Shown piece by piece: positions 12,590-24,600 of a DNA stretch of 64,000 nt. The notes beneath the pieces were generated by a model that saw only the letters and a program-made list of their open reading frames with translations, was not told the origin of the DNA and ran no database searches. Position numbers and translations under genes: made by a program. The stretch's first letter is position 1. Each line of letters starts with the position of its first letter. The stretch is from Dysidea avara (Eukaryota > Porifera > Demospongiae > Dictyoceratida > Dysideidae), in the NCBI RefSeq assembly GCF_963678975.1, contig NC_089274.1:32365053-32429052 (forward strand). The letters run 5' to 3'.

Positions 12590-13666
12590 CAAAGTAAAGA
12601 TTAATTAATTTTCATTAAGACCATTGAGTGATAATTTCAACAGCTGCTGAACTATAGTAGTATAACAAGGTTTTGGCAGGTTAGTTAGATCAGTGGTAGT
12701 GTTGTCAAGAGGGCAACTAGACTTGGCAAGGTGTCTAAAAATTGTAAGATAGACAAAATAATTGTAGAGATTCGTAAAATTGCTGGGAAGGGGTATTCCT
12801 TGTTTGTAGAGATATATTAGGACTACCATGTTAAAGGGGACAAAACATAGGCCATTGATATTCAAGTTACCTTCAAGGTATTCTGTGAGTTGTTTGACTG
12901 AATTTTGGTGTCCCTTCAATGACTTTTCAATGTAAAGTTTTCGTTCATCTTCAGCAAATCCTAAAATGTCAACCTGTATGGTTGCTTGCTCTCAGAGTTT
13001 TACTGATGCATATGGACGAGATGACACTATTACACCACAGTGAGGTAGCACCCGATGTTTTATAATATCTGCTATTTTTCTGTAAGTTTTCTGGAAATTC
13101 ATCAAAACCATCAAACAGAAAAACAATATTTTTACCATAGTTCTTAAGATAATATTTGCTACATGCACTGGAAATTTGTATGGAATCCTTGTCTCGATTG
13201 CAGAAAAATTGGAAAAGATCACATCTGCCATACAATGGGATCCCGTAACTGCAATAGAAAAACTAATTTGAACTTATTCAAGAATTTTCCTGTTCCCCAG
13301 CTGTAGGCAATTTCTTGCAATAACAATTTTCCAATGCCAGGTAATCCCTCAACTAGTATGAATTGTGCAGTATCATAGTCTTCCAACAGAGATAAGATGT
13401 CCTTTAGTTGTCTTGCTATTGCACAGCGTTTCTCCTACCCACTCATCACTGCATAGTGGCCAATTCTTTGGATGGACTCCACCTGATTTTACCATAGCCA
13501 ATTGCAGTGTAGTTGCTTGTTTAAAGGTAAGTTGGCTTTCATGGTGAATTAAAAGAAGTGGCAGAAACTCTGCAGGTTGATTTGGTGGCCAAGTATCTTC
13601 CTCAACAACAAATCGTGCTCGTATGGGTTACCTTTCAGATAATGTGCACACTGCATTAGCTTCTGC
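12590..13666 (-). pseudogene. NLR relic: NACHT ATPase domain
   Basis: Seen on the minus strand: an acceptor-like run of T then GCAG at about 13667, then a P-loop GLPGIGKL at 13324-13350, a Walker B block with VFLFDGFDEFPENLQ at about 13090-13135, a frame-shifted sensor region (VLPHCGVIVSSRPYAS, 13010-13060), and a segment with CFVPFNMVVLIYLYKQGIPLP at 12920-12605. Several frames are needed to read the domain, with a stop near 13230. The Ser/Thr that normally follows the P-loop lysine and binds Mg2+ is Leu here. Known: NACHT domains drive nucleotide-dependent oligomerisation. The domain identity is firm, and it is non-functional as written. Confidence 0.85.
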
Positions 13667-14362
13667 AAAAAAAAACACATCAATTTAACATAACAATGTG
13701 TCCAGTCATCCATGGTGTCATTTTCACATTTCACATTATACATAACTTGACTTTCATCAGGTTTGGAAGTAGTAAAGAATGTATATGCAATAATCAAATA
13801 AATGGCTAAGGGCCCCCCTTGGCACCTAAAACCTATGTAGGATTGTACAAAGAAAGACTTATATATATTATATATATATATACAGAACTCTGTTGAAATA
13901 GACCACTGTAGTCAAAATGCTCTAATTGAGCAGTCATTTCCAATTAAGGATACAAGGGTCAGATAACTGAAGGCAGTGCTCCACACATTGGGTATATTGA
14001 CAGGAATAAATAACCAATTTGTTAATAGCTCCATGATCTCTAACTAAATGAAACAAACTTTACAGTGGAGTTGCCCACCATGAAGGGGAGTCCACAGCTG
14101 TTGCGGCTGACCATGTCAGTATTACTACAAACATGAATTGTACTGCTTGCATTACTGCCAAAGTTACCATTACTACTAGAGTGTCCATGAAGGAATAGGT
14201 TACCAAAGTTCCAGCCTACTACGGTGAGTAGTTTTGGAATTATAGCTCTATAGATATGTACAGTAGGAAGGGAAAAGAAATCAATTTGTTCAGCAACTGT
14301 ACTGAAAATAAACTCCAGGTATAGTCTAGCAGCGTAGCCCCCAAAATTGGCAATATTGTGCA
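13667..14362. other. NLR intron sequence
   Basis: Between the NACHT exon and foldback element E2. It holds an AT dinucleotide run near 13860-13885, and one GCTCTAATTGAGCAGTCA motif copy at about 13910. The short minus-strand ORF at 13797-13549 overlaps the start of the NACHT exon. Its upstream half (beyond 13666) has no recognised domain. Confidence 0.4.
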
Positions 14363-16280
14363 CTTTTTCATAAAACCATGAGACTTTTTACATAAATAGT
14401 ACTCCTCATGACATGTAATTTTAGATATAGTGCCATCGTTGAGTTGACCTTTGGTGACCTTTACGGCCATTTTTGTACACAAAATTGATCATTTTTGTCT
14501 TTAACTCCCTGAAGCAGTAATTAACTTGTTAAAAACATGGTACCAAACAAAAGATCTTGCTGATAGAAACAGAGTTGGGGTAGTTACTTCAGAAAAGTAG
14601 CTAGTTACTAGTTACACGTTACTTTTATCCCATGTAACTTAGTTACAATTACAGTTACTTTTCAAAAGGTAACTAAGTACTCTAGTTACTAGTTACTTTC
14701 GTAGTATAAATTATGACTTGTTTTTTGCTTTTGTAACATGAAGTTTGCTCAGATATGCATCAGTAAGGGATGCAATACATATGTGCACTTGAAATAACAA
14801 TTCTGTGGCTATTTCAGGTCAGTTTTAATTATTGCTACGTCTTTACTCATAGAGAACAGTACACAGAATCTGTCTACTTAATGTGGCTGTAGCATATATG
14901 GCACAAAATTTGAAGTGCTCTTGCTTTTAAAGCATAATTAGTTATAGTTGCAATGTAACTATTGTAATTAGTTACTATTGTAACTTAGTTACTTTTCAGA
15001 CAATTACTCCTAGTTACAAGTTACTAGTTACAAAGGTAAGTAACTAGTTATATTACTAGTTACTTTAAAAGTAATCCGTTACGTAACTTAGTTACAAAAG
15101 TAACTAGTTACCTCCAACTCTGGATAGAAATTTATTTGAAGTCAATAGGTAATGTCATTATAAAGTTATGATCATTTTTACTAGCTGCAAAATTTGATAA
15201 ATTTACCTGCCCTCGAGGTGTGAATTACCTGTGGGCAGATAACTATGCATAAATTTATCAAATTTTGCAGCTAATAAAAATACTCGTAACTTAAGAATAA
15301 AATCACCTATTGACTTCAAATAAAAACCAAGTTGTTCCTATCAACAAGATCTTTTGCTTGGTACCATGTTTTGTATATGTTAAAGCATAGCCGCGAGTGC
15401 TTCGCATCGTGCTTTATTAGCATCTCGGCTGCGCACCTCGTACTTTATTTTTCATATAGCACGAGCAAGGCTATGCTTTAATTGATTTATGGAACTTTCT
15501 AGTCGTGTAGCTACACCATACACTAGGACTCATAATTAACATGCGTTGCACAAATTATTAGCAGCCTGAACACACACAAACTAGTTTAACAAAGTAACTC
15601 ACATGTATTTCACCATAGTTTGGCATGGTAGACATTCATCGCGTATTTTGGCAGGTTTTGCTCGTAACCCACAATCGATTTTATTGTGAGTCACATGGTG
15701 AAATATTTCTGCTCCAGGACTTGTCTATTTATATTAACAATCGTAACAGCAACGTTACCTTCTTCCACCCATCATCGAAGCAGATAGGTATGTCTACAAA
15801 AGCAATCCAATGGTGAAACTCGTATTGGCTGGGGTGATTAATCATTCAGCGCGGCGAGGCTATCAGCCTTCACCGGCTTGGGTGACTAGTCGTACTGGTG
15901 TGAGCCCCGCAGGCTATTAGCCTGCACTAGAGCACGTGGGCAACTGTGCTTTATTGCCCACAAAGAGTGCTTTATTAACGAATAAAGCACTCTTTGCGGT
16001 ACAATAAAGTACTCTTTGTGGTCGATGAAGCTGTTGGCCGGCTAAGAGTGTACTTTATGAAATTTAAAGTACACTTTTCCCTTTGATCTCGCCCACGCAA
16101 AGTTCTATAAAACAAGTTAATTACTGCCTCAGGGAGTTCAAGACAAAAATGATCAATTTTCTGTACAAAAATGGCAGTAAAGGTCACCAAAGGTCAAATC
16201 AGCGATGGCACTATATCTAAAAATACATGTATTGAGGACTACTATTTATGTGGAAAGTTTCATGGCTTTATGAAAAAGTG
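14363..16280. mobile_element. Large foldback element E2 inside the NLR relic
   Basis: Seen: outer arms 14363-14530 and 16111-16280 are inverted copies of about 170 bases. An inner inverted pair, 14531-14569 plus 15123-15190 against 15240-15378, meets at a short loop near 15200-15235. A nested hairpin lies at 15381-15480 (TAAAGCATAGCC/GGCTATGCTTTA). Farther on are GTAACCCACAATCGAT (about 15668), hairpins at 15962-15995 and about 16044-16077, and spacers CTCTTTGCGGTAC and CTCTTTGTGGTCG, then CCTTTGATCTCGCCCACGC at about 16078. The left arm is split by a hAT-type insertion. The same parts recur in E1. There is no transposase; matching short ORFs in the two outer arms are only an effect of the inverted repeat. 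Confidence 0.7.
14570..15122. mobile_element. hAT-type non-autonomous transposon
   Basis: Seen: the element starts CAGAGTTGGGGTAGTTACT and ends AGTAACTAGTTACCTCCAACTCTG-like, that is, imperfect terminal inverted repeats starting CAGAGTTGG. The 8-base target-site duplication GATAGAAA is exact at 14562-14569 and 15123-15130. The subterminal regions are packed with TAGTTAC/GTAACTA units on both strands. The 553-base length has no ORF. Eight-base duplications and CAG-GTTGG ends fit the hAT superfamily. It interrupts the left inner arm of E2, so it is the younger insertion. Confidence 0.88.
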
Positions 16281-17093
16281 CACAATTTTTGGGTTGTGCC
16301 GCTATACTAGTAGGAATACCTGTAATACTGAGACAGTAAAAAAGAAATTTTTGGTAGCTAGGTGGGTTTTTGCTGAGATGGTCACATATAAACATAGGTG
16401 CAGTAAGATATAGCCCCCCTCCTCCAATAATTTGGCTAGCTATTTCAAGTCATCTCTTAAGTATCCAACTGTTCAGATTACTCTATAATTCACCTTTCTA
16501 TTCAATTAGCAATCCATAAAGAATTTATGAAACTATTAGTTTGCACAGTGACTCCTCAGCAATACTTCAGATCGACGATTGTGACAAGCACCTCTAAATT
16601 TAATTTTTGTATTAAGCAATGTTGTTTATATGGACTGATATAGAAGTAAATTACACAAGACTGGAATGATTCAAGCATGTTTTTACTGCTAAAAATACTC
16701 AAAATTCAATTTCAGAGGGTTTTCCCTTTCCAGACCCCCAAAAGTGTAGCATGCTCTGTACATTCAGCTTTTATTTTAACCTTACCCTTGTCTGCTACAC
16801 CTATGATGCTCTAGGCCCATTAAACTACAAAGACCACACACTATAACCACTAACAATTAGCATACATGAACTAATTTTAGAAAACCGTCAATATACGCAC
16901 ATTTATCAAAATTCGTTTTATTGGTTCTTTGGTGTCTACAGGGACAGAGGAATGGATTGGCTAAGTTTCAGCTTCATAAGATAAGCAGTGTGGAAAATAC
17001 AGCAGTAGACACAAGGACGAGCGAATAAATCAATATGTACAGAAGACATCGAGAAAATAATCTACAGGTGCTTACATAAACCATCATAACTTA
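16281..17093. other. NLR intron sequence, nothing recognised
   Basis: AT-rich DNA between foldback element E2 and a short inverted-repeat element. No exon, repeat or RNA gene could be supported. Confidence 0.4.
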
Positions 17094-17309
17094 CTGTATA
17101 GCCAAAATATTTTGAGGGACAAACATTTCGAGGTTGAGCAATGTTACTAAAAATAATATTTTCGTGGATTTGCAAACACTCCCAAAATGTATTAGACTAT
17201 ATGGAGGTCTAAATATTTCAAGGCTAAAATTTTCGTTGATAACCCCCAAAACCGTGAAATCAGTGAAAATTTCTCCCCTCGAAATATTTAGGCTATACCC
17301 CCATTACGG
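17094..17309. mobile_element. TA-flanked MITE, copy 1
   Basis: Ends CTGTATAGCCAAAATATTTT and, on the other strand, CCGTAATGGGGGTATAGCC followed by TAAATATTTCGAGG; the right end has about 8 extra bases. TA lies on both sides. The inside (TTTTCGTGGATTTGCAAACA) matches, in inverse orientation, the copy at 19276-19461. It fits a Tc1/mariner-type MITE. Confidence 0.7.
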
Positions 17310-17763
17310 TACTGATACAACGGCGTATGGAGTTGAATCTTTGCTCATTGTATTCACCATGAATTTGTGCATCCACCAAGGTATAGTTTTTGCCAAAGAT
17401 ACTCTTCTGTGATCCGGCAGGAAGGCAAATTCATTGAAGAAAAATCGTCATAAATTCTTTCATCACCGCAACGTAAACAAACGTCCGTAACTCAGAAACC
17501 CACCTGTGTATGAAGATGAAACAAGGGTTTTTGAACTCCCTACGAATAGGGGAACATGATGATGCCCAGGATTTATCCACTAGAGTGTCAGTTCACCAAC
17601 CAGCAAAGTGATAAAAACTTGCATAAATTTTTTTTCTGAAGTTTACGTTTTTACCAATTGTTTTTGAATGCGTTTTATTACAAAAATACTATTGTGCGTA
17701 TATCGACAGTTTTCTAAAATTAGGTCACAGTACTAGATATATATGTATATATCTAAAACTCAC

Positions 17764-18025
17764 CTATATCAGGAGATAATGTAAAGGATATCATAGGTGA
17801 CTCAATGATATTGATTTTCTCCCAACTAGCTGAGGGATCTATTTCAAGCCAATTTTCCAACACTGCATCACAACAAGACTCAGATTTATCGTGGCTGTCA
17901 TATTGTATGCATACTGTCAAGTTTTCCACCAGGTAGGCCAAGCTGTGCTCCTATTTTTCTCCAGCAAGCAGCATAATGTGGACTGATGTGATTTTGAAGA
18001 TCTCTCAATAATGGAGTAGTAGCTA
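17764..18025 (-). pseudogene. NLR relic: Death-domain exon
   Basis: Seen on the minus strand between an acceptor (TTTTACAG) and a donor (ATAG/GTGAGT): a Death-fold pattern WRKIGAQLGLPGGKLDS, then after a +1 frame change ESCCDAVLENWLEIDPSASW. These are helices of the Death-domain type seen at the N-terminus of sponge NLRs. The frame break near 17905 disrupts the exon. It lies 4 kb upstream of the NACHT exon on the same strand, with element E2 and a MITE in between, so it is taken as the first recognised exon of the same dead gene. It could instead be a separate Death-domain gene fragment. Confidence 0.7.
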
Positions 18026-18059
18026 CTGTAAAAGTATCGACATGGGCTTTAAATAGAAT

Positions 18060-18172
18060 TACATAAGCCATTGTCAGACTTTAGAATTGAATTGAATTTG
18101 AATTTGGTTTTAAACTCCTATATTCGGCATAGCCGTTCTTCCATATAGGAGGAGTATACACAGTACATACAT
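18060..18172 (-). repeat. LINE-like 3' tail, copy 1
   Basis: Read on the minus strand, a hairpin CTCCTATAT..ATATAGGAG with inner CGGCTATGCCG is followed by TTTAAAACCAAATTCAAATT, a tail style common for non-LTR elements. A relative lies at 60545-60655. Both are followed on the plus strand by TATACACA and a CA/TACA-rich run. Confidence 0.4.
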
Positions 18173-18203
18173 ACATATACATAATATACATACGCAGCAC
18201 TTA

Positions 18204-18358
18204 CGTACATACATACATACATACATACATACATACATACATACATACATACATACATACATACATACATACATACATACATACATACATACATACATAC
18301 ATACATACATACATACATACATACATACATACATACATACACACACACATACATACAT
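18204..18358. repeat. (TACA)n microsatellite
   Basis: About 135 bases of near-perfect TACA units, then ACACACACA, then a few more units. It lies about 320 bases before the TTC38 start codon. The apparent long ORFs of repeating Met-Tyr-Val-Cys here are artefacts of the repeat. Confidence 0.95.
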
Positions 18359-18678
18359 GTATAGTATAATATGTTACATAATAATTACTACAAAAAAAAG
18401 TATTAGTAAATTATTTAGTATTAGATTAGATTAGTATTAAATTATTTAGTATTTATTATTTAGTATTAGTAAATTTTAATATACACACTTACCCTTCTCG
18501 GGCGTTTCAACTGTTTTAGTCATACTCTTACTCTTGCTCGTACGTTGCTTGCTGTCAGCACAGATACTATACTTACAAGTATCTGTGCTGTCAGTGCACG
18601 GATTTGGTTAGCGCATCTAGAACTTTTTATATGTTTTGCTAGCGCATCATTATCTTGTATAGTGAAATCGAAAGTGAA

Positions 18679-21600
18679 ATGGATGCTTCTACAGCTTATT
18701 CAGTACAAGAGGGTCCAAGCGGTGTGCTACAAGATTGTTGTGGTATTTTAGTGCACTGTAAGAGTCAAGATGCTCTGGATTTGTACAATCAAGGACTACT
18801 TGAATACGTTAGATATTACGGGAATTACATGAATAGTTTTGAAAAAGCATTAGAGTTAGATAACGAGTTTTTCTTGATAAACTGCATGCTGGTAAGTTTA
18901 TACATAATCTGTAATAGGCTGGTTCTGTAGTTTTGTACGGGTTTAATTTCTCTAGAGGCGCCTAGCTATTAACTAAGCGCCTTTGAAAACTGAGTTGAAG
19001 TGCAAGGGAATATAATAATAGCTGGCTGATGGGTATATGAAATAGGAACTTTTGCAAGAAAAGGACAAAAATCCTCACTTTCAGATTTACTGAGTTGGAG
19101 CTAAATGTCACAGTCATAGAATCATGATTTTTGCTTCTGATTGCACCCCCAAACATGTGCAACAGTATATATTTGCTAAAAGAAACATTCATACTGATTT
19201 GTTAAATTCATATTCGTCAAAGTAGCTACAGACATCATTTTTGCATTCAGTTTGACTCAGGTGTAATTGGGTATACTGCAGTACCATCTATATGTATAGC
19301 CTAAATATTTCAAGGTGGAAATTTTCACTGAAAATTTTAGCCTTGAACCTCCATATAGTCCAATACATTTTGGGAGTGTTTGCAAATCCACGAAAATTTT
19401 ATTTTTAACAACATTGCTTAACCTTGAAATATTTGCCCTTTGAAATATTTAGGTTATACGGTATAATAGGGGTATAGGCTAAGGAAGTTACCAGCCACAA
19501 CCACAGATTATTATACATTATCGTACTTTGGAAGGAGATAATCTGTTTATTATGTTCTGGTCTGCAACTAGTACATGAACCATTTATACTATTCATATGA
19601 AGAAGTTTGCTATATGACACGGACATAATCACGGAACACTGTAATTTTCACAAACTAACCTGTAGAACTAATTCACAGTGCTTTTGTTTCATTGTAACAC
19701 TAATGTAGTGAAGGTTAATGACTGTCAAGACATCAAAATAGCTCAGAGCATTCCTTTCCAAATATCCACCATTCAATTCGCCATAGAAAAAGTGTTTTTC
19801 AACCTTAAAATGACGACCTTAAATTTCCTCTGATTTCCTTCTGCTATAGCTCATCTTAATCGCTATTCACTGCTATTTCCAAATCTGGTTCGAATCTGAG
19901 GTATCTATCATGTGTCGTGGGTTATTATGCCTTTTATTGCATGCCCCCGAAACACCCAATACAAAATGTATGGGGAAATTTGCTACACCCAGTCAGTTTA
20001 GGCCATTTTGGTGAGCCTAAATTTCCATGAATTGGATGTCTTTTGGCTTCATTGTACTTGCAGAGAGTTTCTATACGTGTATCAAATTCGGAAAGTTACT
20101 AAACAGACTCGAAGTAGGCAGTACATGATAATTAATTTAATTTTTAATGGTTTTTCAATCGAAATGTATTGGACATGCCTGTTCCAGCTGGCATTTTTGC
20201 CATGAACAAAGAATAGCGAATGTCCGCAAACTTCTTCATGTGTAATGCATGGGGAATTCTTAGCTACGATGCAAGGTCTCCACTCAATTAAAACAAATTA
20301 GGGGTTATTGGGCTACTAGTCTTATAGTAGGTAGTTATACCTGCCCAGTTAACAATCCTATGTGTATCTTTGAATTAATGGCTGATCCAGACTTTTGAAG
20401 GGATAGTTCACTTTGATGCTACCACTATATAGTATGTTTTGATTCCTGAGAAAAACAGCTTATAGAGAAAAGTGAATTTATTAAAATATTTTGGCCAATT
20501 AAATGATCCATCTACAAGTTATTAAATATTTTTTGAGAAATCAGCTCACCATGAAGTTGTTTTGAATGCACTGTTGATAGAAATAAAAAAGTTTTTTTGT
20601 TGATTGTACAATAATTAACTCTTGGTGTTATAAACTGAGTTTAAATTCTTAAGAACTTGGTTCCATGGAACCCTTGACTTCTTTCACCACTGAAAAATAT
20701 TAGGAAATCAGGTTCATCTGTCATTTCTAGAACAAGAATGGATTGGAACTGCTAGTGATTCTATAGTATATCCAAACACCATTGTTTCTAGAGTACTAGT
20801 GGAATTGTTGGGAGTAAATAAAACTCTTTTATAAATACAAAGCTGTACATAGCTACATCAACTTCAATATAACGCACACTGGCAGGTGGAATACTCTACA
20901 TAAACAGTTATGTTTGCATTCAGATAATCAAGGTGTTATGATAACAGAAGTCTGAAGATCCACTGTATTAATACATATTTTGTTATGCATGGGTTTGACA
21001 GTCATGTGATCTTTACTTATAAATTGTGTAAAAAAATTTAAATTTGAAAAGCCTTTTCTGAAAAACTATCTCATAAAAAATGGTGCATTTTAATAGGAGC
21101 TAAGACTTGTACATTATGTATTTACTTTACTGTATACATAATGTCAATTTCATGCACTATACGTGTTATAAGTTATTAAATCTTTTTGTATTTTTGAAGG
21201 GCTGCTTAAGGTTGTTATCCAAGTCACCCAATGATCCATTAGGTTAGTATGATAAATATTGAGTAGATATGTTGTATGGAGTTATATTTTTGCTTTTTTT
21301 AATGAATTGTTTTGAGAAATTGTCTGTCTACAGACAATTCCCCAAAACAATTACATTTGAAAAATAGCCCCACCGACCAAAAATAAAATTTCATTGTTTT
21401 GAAATCCAACTTTAAACATTTGAATATTACCATGCTATTTCTTCAGTTAGATGCTGCACCTTTTATAGTAGGCGCACTTGAGTGGAGTCACAATTGATTT
21501 AAAAATAAGGGCTTAAACAACATCATTCATTTTTGAGTGCCAAGTAGTGGTCAAGTTTGAATAGCCACCACATCAATTTTTTGAACTAACACAGCGTTTA

Positions 21601-24600
21601 ACACAGTATTTAAAATATTTTCAATCTTAATATATGTAGCAAAACCAGTCCTATAGCCTTGCCAGATATCCAAGTTTGATACCTCATAGGCTTCCTATCT
21701 CTTTAATGAATCTGCTTAAATCTTAGCCACATTTTATACTATGCATGAGTCAAGTCGTATTAATTGGAAAAGCTGTTTGTCAGACCGGGTCACATATTCA
21801 TTCAAGCACCTAGCTGTTAATATTAGTAGGTTAATTGAGTTTTATACAATGAAACCTATATAAGGCCTTTAGGTCTAAATTTCTTGGCCTTAATAGCCAG
21901 GTGGCCACTTTAGGCAGGTGGGTTAGTGTGTAACATTCTCACTTTGAGATTTGAAACTGTGGGGGACTGTTGATTAGTATAGCTCGGCTCGTTCACTGTT
22001 CGCCACGATCGTCATGGACACATACGCAACACAACACTGTCACTATTATTGATTACATGTGCTACAAAATTCAAAGTACAAACTGACGTCATATTCCTAG
22101 CCTATTACATGTGATCATAAACTACAACTACATAATGTTAATGTATAATGTTACAACTAATCATCGACAACCTCCGGGGGGCCACGCAAGACAATGATCC
22201 ATTCAGCTACTCTTGCACGGGCCTTCATAGCTGCTTGTCTTGTGGGACAGATGTCCTGTGGCTGTGATGTATTCCGCTGATTGCTCTCAGAATCTAACTT
22301 GTCCTGGCTGTCTGTAGCATCTGAGTTGACAGGTTCTGCATTGGTCTTACTTGTTATTTCGAGTGGGTAAAGTCTGTTTATAGGTCTGTTCGTCCTGCCA
22401 CTGCTTGTGCGAATGTTAACAGCTTTGATGAGTCCATCATGTCCAGTAATGACATCCTCAAATACTGTGAGTTTCCAACTGGCTCTGGGTGTGTCATCAT
22501 GGACTAAAACAATTTAATCCTTCTTGACCGTCTGGGAGTTATTTCCTGTTGTACAATGAAATTCCTTGAGGGATGTGAGGTACTCTGTCCTCCATCTTCT
22601 CCAGAAGTTGTTCAACAACACTTTTATGGTTCTTGCTCTCCCTTTCACTTCTGAGCCAGAACTGTAATCAGGGTCACTAATCTCATCTCCTTTGGTTATG
22701 GATGTGGGAGAGAAACGATCCTCCTACCATACAGCAAGTGTGCTGGAGTGAGTGGTTCTGGGTCCTTAAAGTTAGGGGAGACATATGTTAAAGGATGGTC
22801 ATTGAGAATTTCTACAATTATTGTTTGTAGATCAAGTAGACTCACATACGATCTTCCAAGTACCTTCTTAAGGGAAGCCTTAGTTAACCCGATAAGTCGC
22901 TCCCAAAACCCCCCATACCAGGGGGCACGCTTCGGGATGAATTTCCATGTAACTCCCTTCTGACTTAAAACATCTAGTAAGATCTTGCAACTGAACAGCT
23001 GGTTGAGTTCATCGGCGGCTGCTAAGTAAGTGGACGCATTGTCAGATAGCATAACCCTAGGCAAAGACTTGTGACTGCTAAATCTCCTGATGGCTTGTAG
23101 GAAGTTCTCGGTGGTGAGGTCAGTTACTATCTCAAGATGTACGGCTTTGGTCACTGCGCAAGTAAAGAGGCACACATACACTTTACTCTCTTTACCTATG
23201 TCTCTCACATATAAGGCGCCAATGAAATCCACACCAGTCACTTCAAAGGGCTGCGTCTCTTGAACTCTACACTTGACAAGGGAAAGTGGGTCCGGTGTTT
23301 GATATGGCTTTCCCTCAGTCTTCCTGCAGATCACACAATGTCTAAGAAGTTTCTGTATCAACTGTCTTGCACCGGGAATCCAGTAGCTCTGTCTGATGGC
23401 TGTCAATGTCGAAGTCACTCCAGCATGTAGATGTTTCTCATGGACTGCATAGACAATGATTCTGGTGAACGGGTGTTTGGCTGGTAGCAAGTAAGGAAAT
23501 TTCATCAGTTCAGAGACTGGGGCATTATGAATCCTCCCTCCACAACGAATGAATCCACCTTTGTCTATGAATAAACGGAGTTGACGAACTAAGGAACTGA
23601 TGTTCTGGATTTCGGCAGGGAATGATTGCTGTTGTATGGTTCAGATCCATTTCAAGTTAGCTTGTGTACGCTCTGCAGGAGAGATAGGACCTGAGTACTT
23701 GATGGATGGCTTTCTTATGTTTCTCACAAATCTTAAAATATATGCAGTAACATTGAGGAGTCTTGATAGGCTGTGGTATGCTGAAGCATCAAAAATACAG
23801 TGAAGGCCAGTGTCTTCCACAGAGGTAGCACTTTGTGTCTCTGGTTGAGCAGTCTCTTCGGCTTCCACTAATGAAACTTGTAGCTGAAGGTCTTCTGTAG
23901 GCTTCCATTCTGGCCAAAGGTTATCAGACAGTAACCACGGTGGATCCTTAAGCCACATCAAGGAAGACTGTAGCTGGTCATAAGTATTACGTTTTGTCAG
24001 AAGGTCTGCTGGGTTGTCATTTGCTGAGCAAAATCTCCAGGAAGCTGATGGCAGTACATTGTGAATCTCACTTACTCGGGAAGAAACAAATTGTGGAAGG
24101 GTCTTCTTGCTATGGATCCAGTATAACACAATCTGGCTGTCAGTCCACATAAAAACAGAGGTGTTGTGCAGTTGTAAGAAATCAATAATAAATTTGGCCA
24201 GATGTGTAGCTGTCAATGCAGCCATGAGCTCCAAGCGAGGTAAGGTTGGATGCTTGAGTGGAGCAACACAGGTTTTCGCCATAACAAATGAAGACTCTTG
24301 TTGTAGCTTGAGAAATGCTACAGCGCCATAGGCCTTGGTGCTGGCATCAGCAAATACATGAAGTTGTACATTGCTTTTCTCATGAGTGATGGTAAAGTAA
24401 CGTCTATTGATGTTAAACTGTGTCTTGATGTCTGTGACTATAGATTGCCATTGCTCACAGAGCTCAGGTTCAAGTGGTTCATCCCATTCCAGATGTTTTT
24501 GCCAGAGGGTTTGCATTAGAAGCTTGGAACGGATGGTAACTGGAGCTGCTAGTCCAAGTGGGTCAAACACCTTTGATGAATCTTGAAGGACTTCACGCTT

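Noticed and set aside
14240-16413. Two similar small proteins starting MAVKVTKGQ and MCTKMAVKVTKGQ on opposite strands
   Set aside because: The similarity comes from the outer inverted arms of foldback element E2, not from two related genes; the frames diverge outside the arms.
18110-18358. Two long ORFs of repeating Met-Tyr-Val-Cys
   Set aside because: They are produced by the TACA microsatellite in any frame; no gene features.
18655-18678. Upstream TTG start for TTC38
   Set aside because: A TTG start is unlikely in a eukaryote; the first in-frame ATG is at 18679.
24107-24331. Plus-strand ORFs within the retrotransposon
   Set aside because: Shadows of the minus-strand reverse transcriptase and integrase frames.
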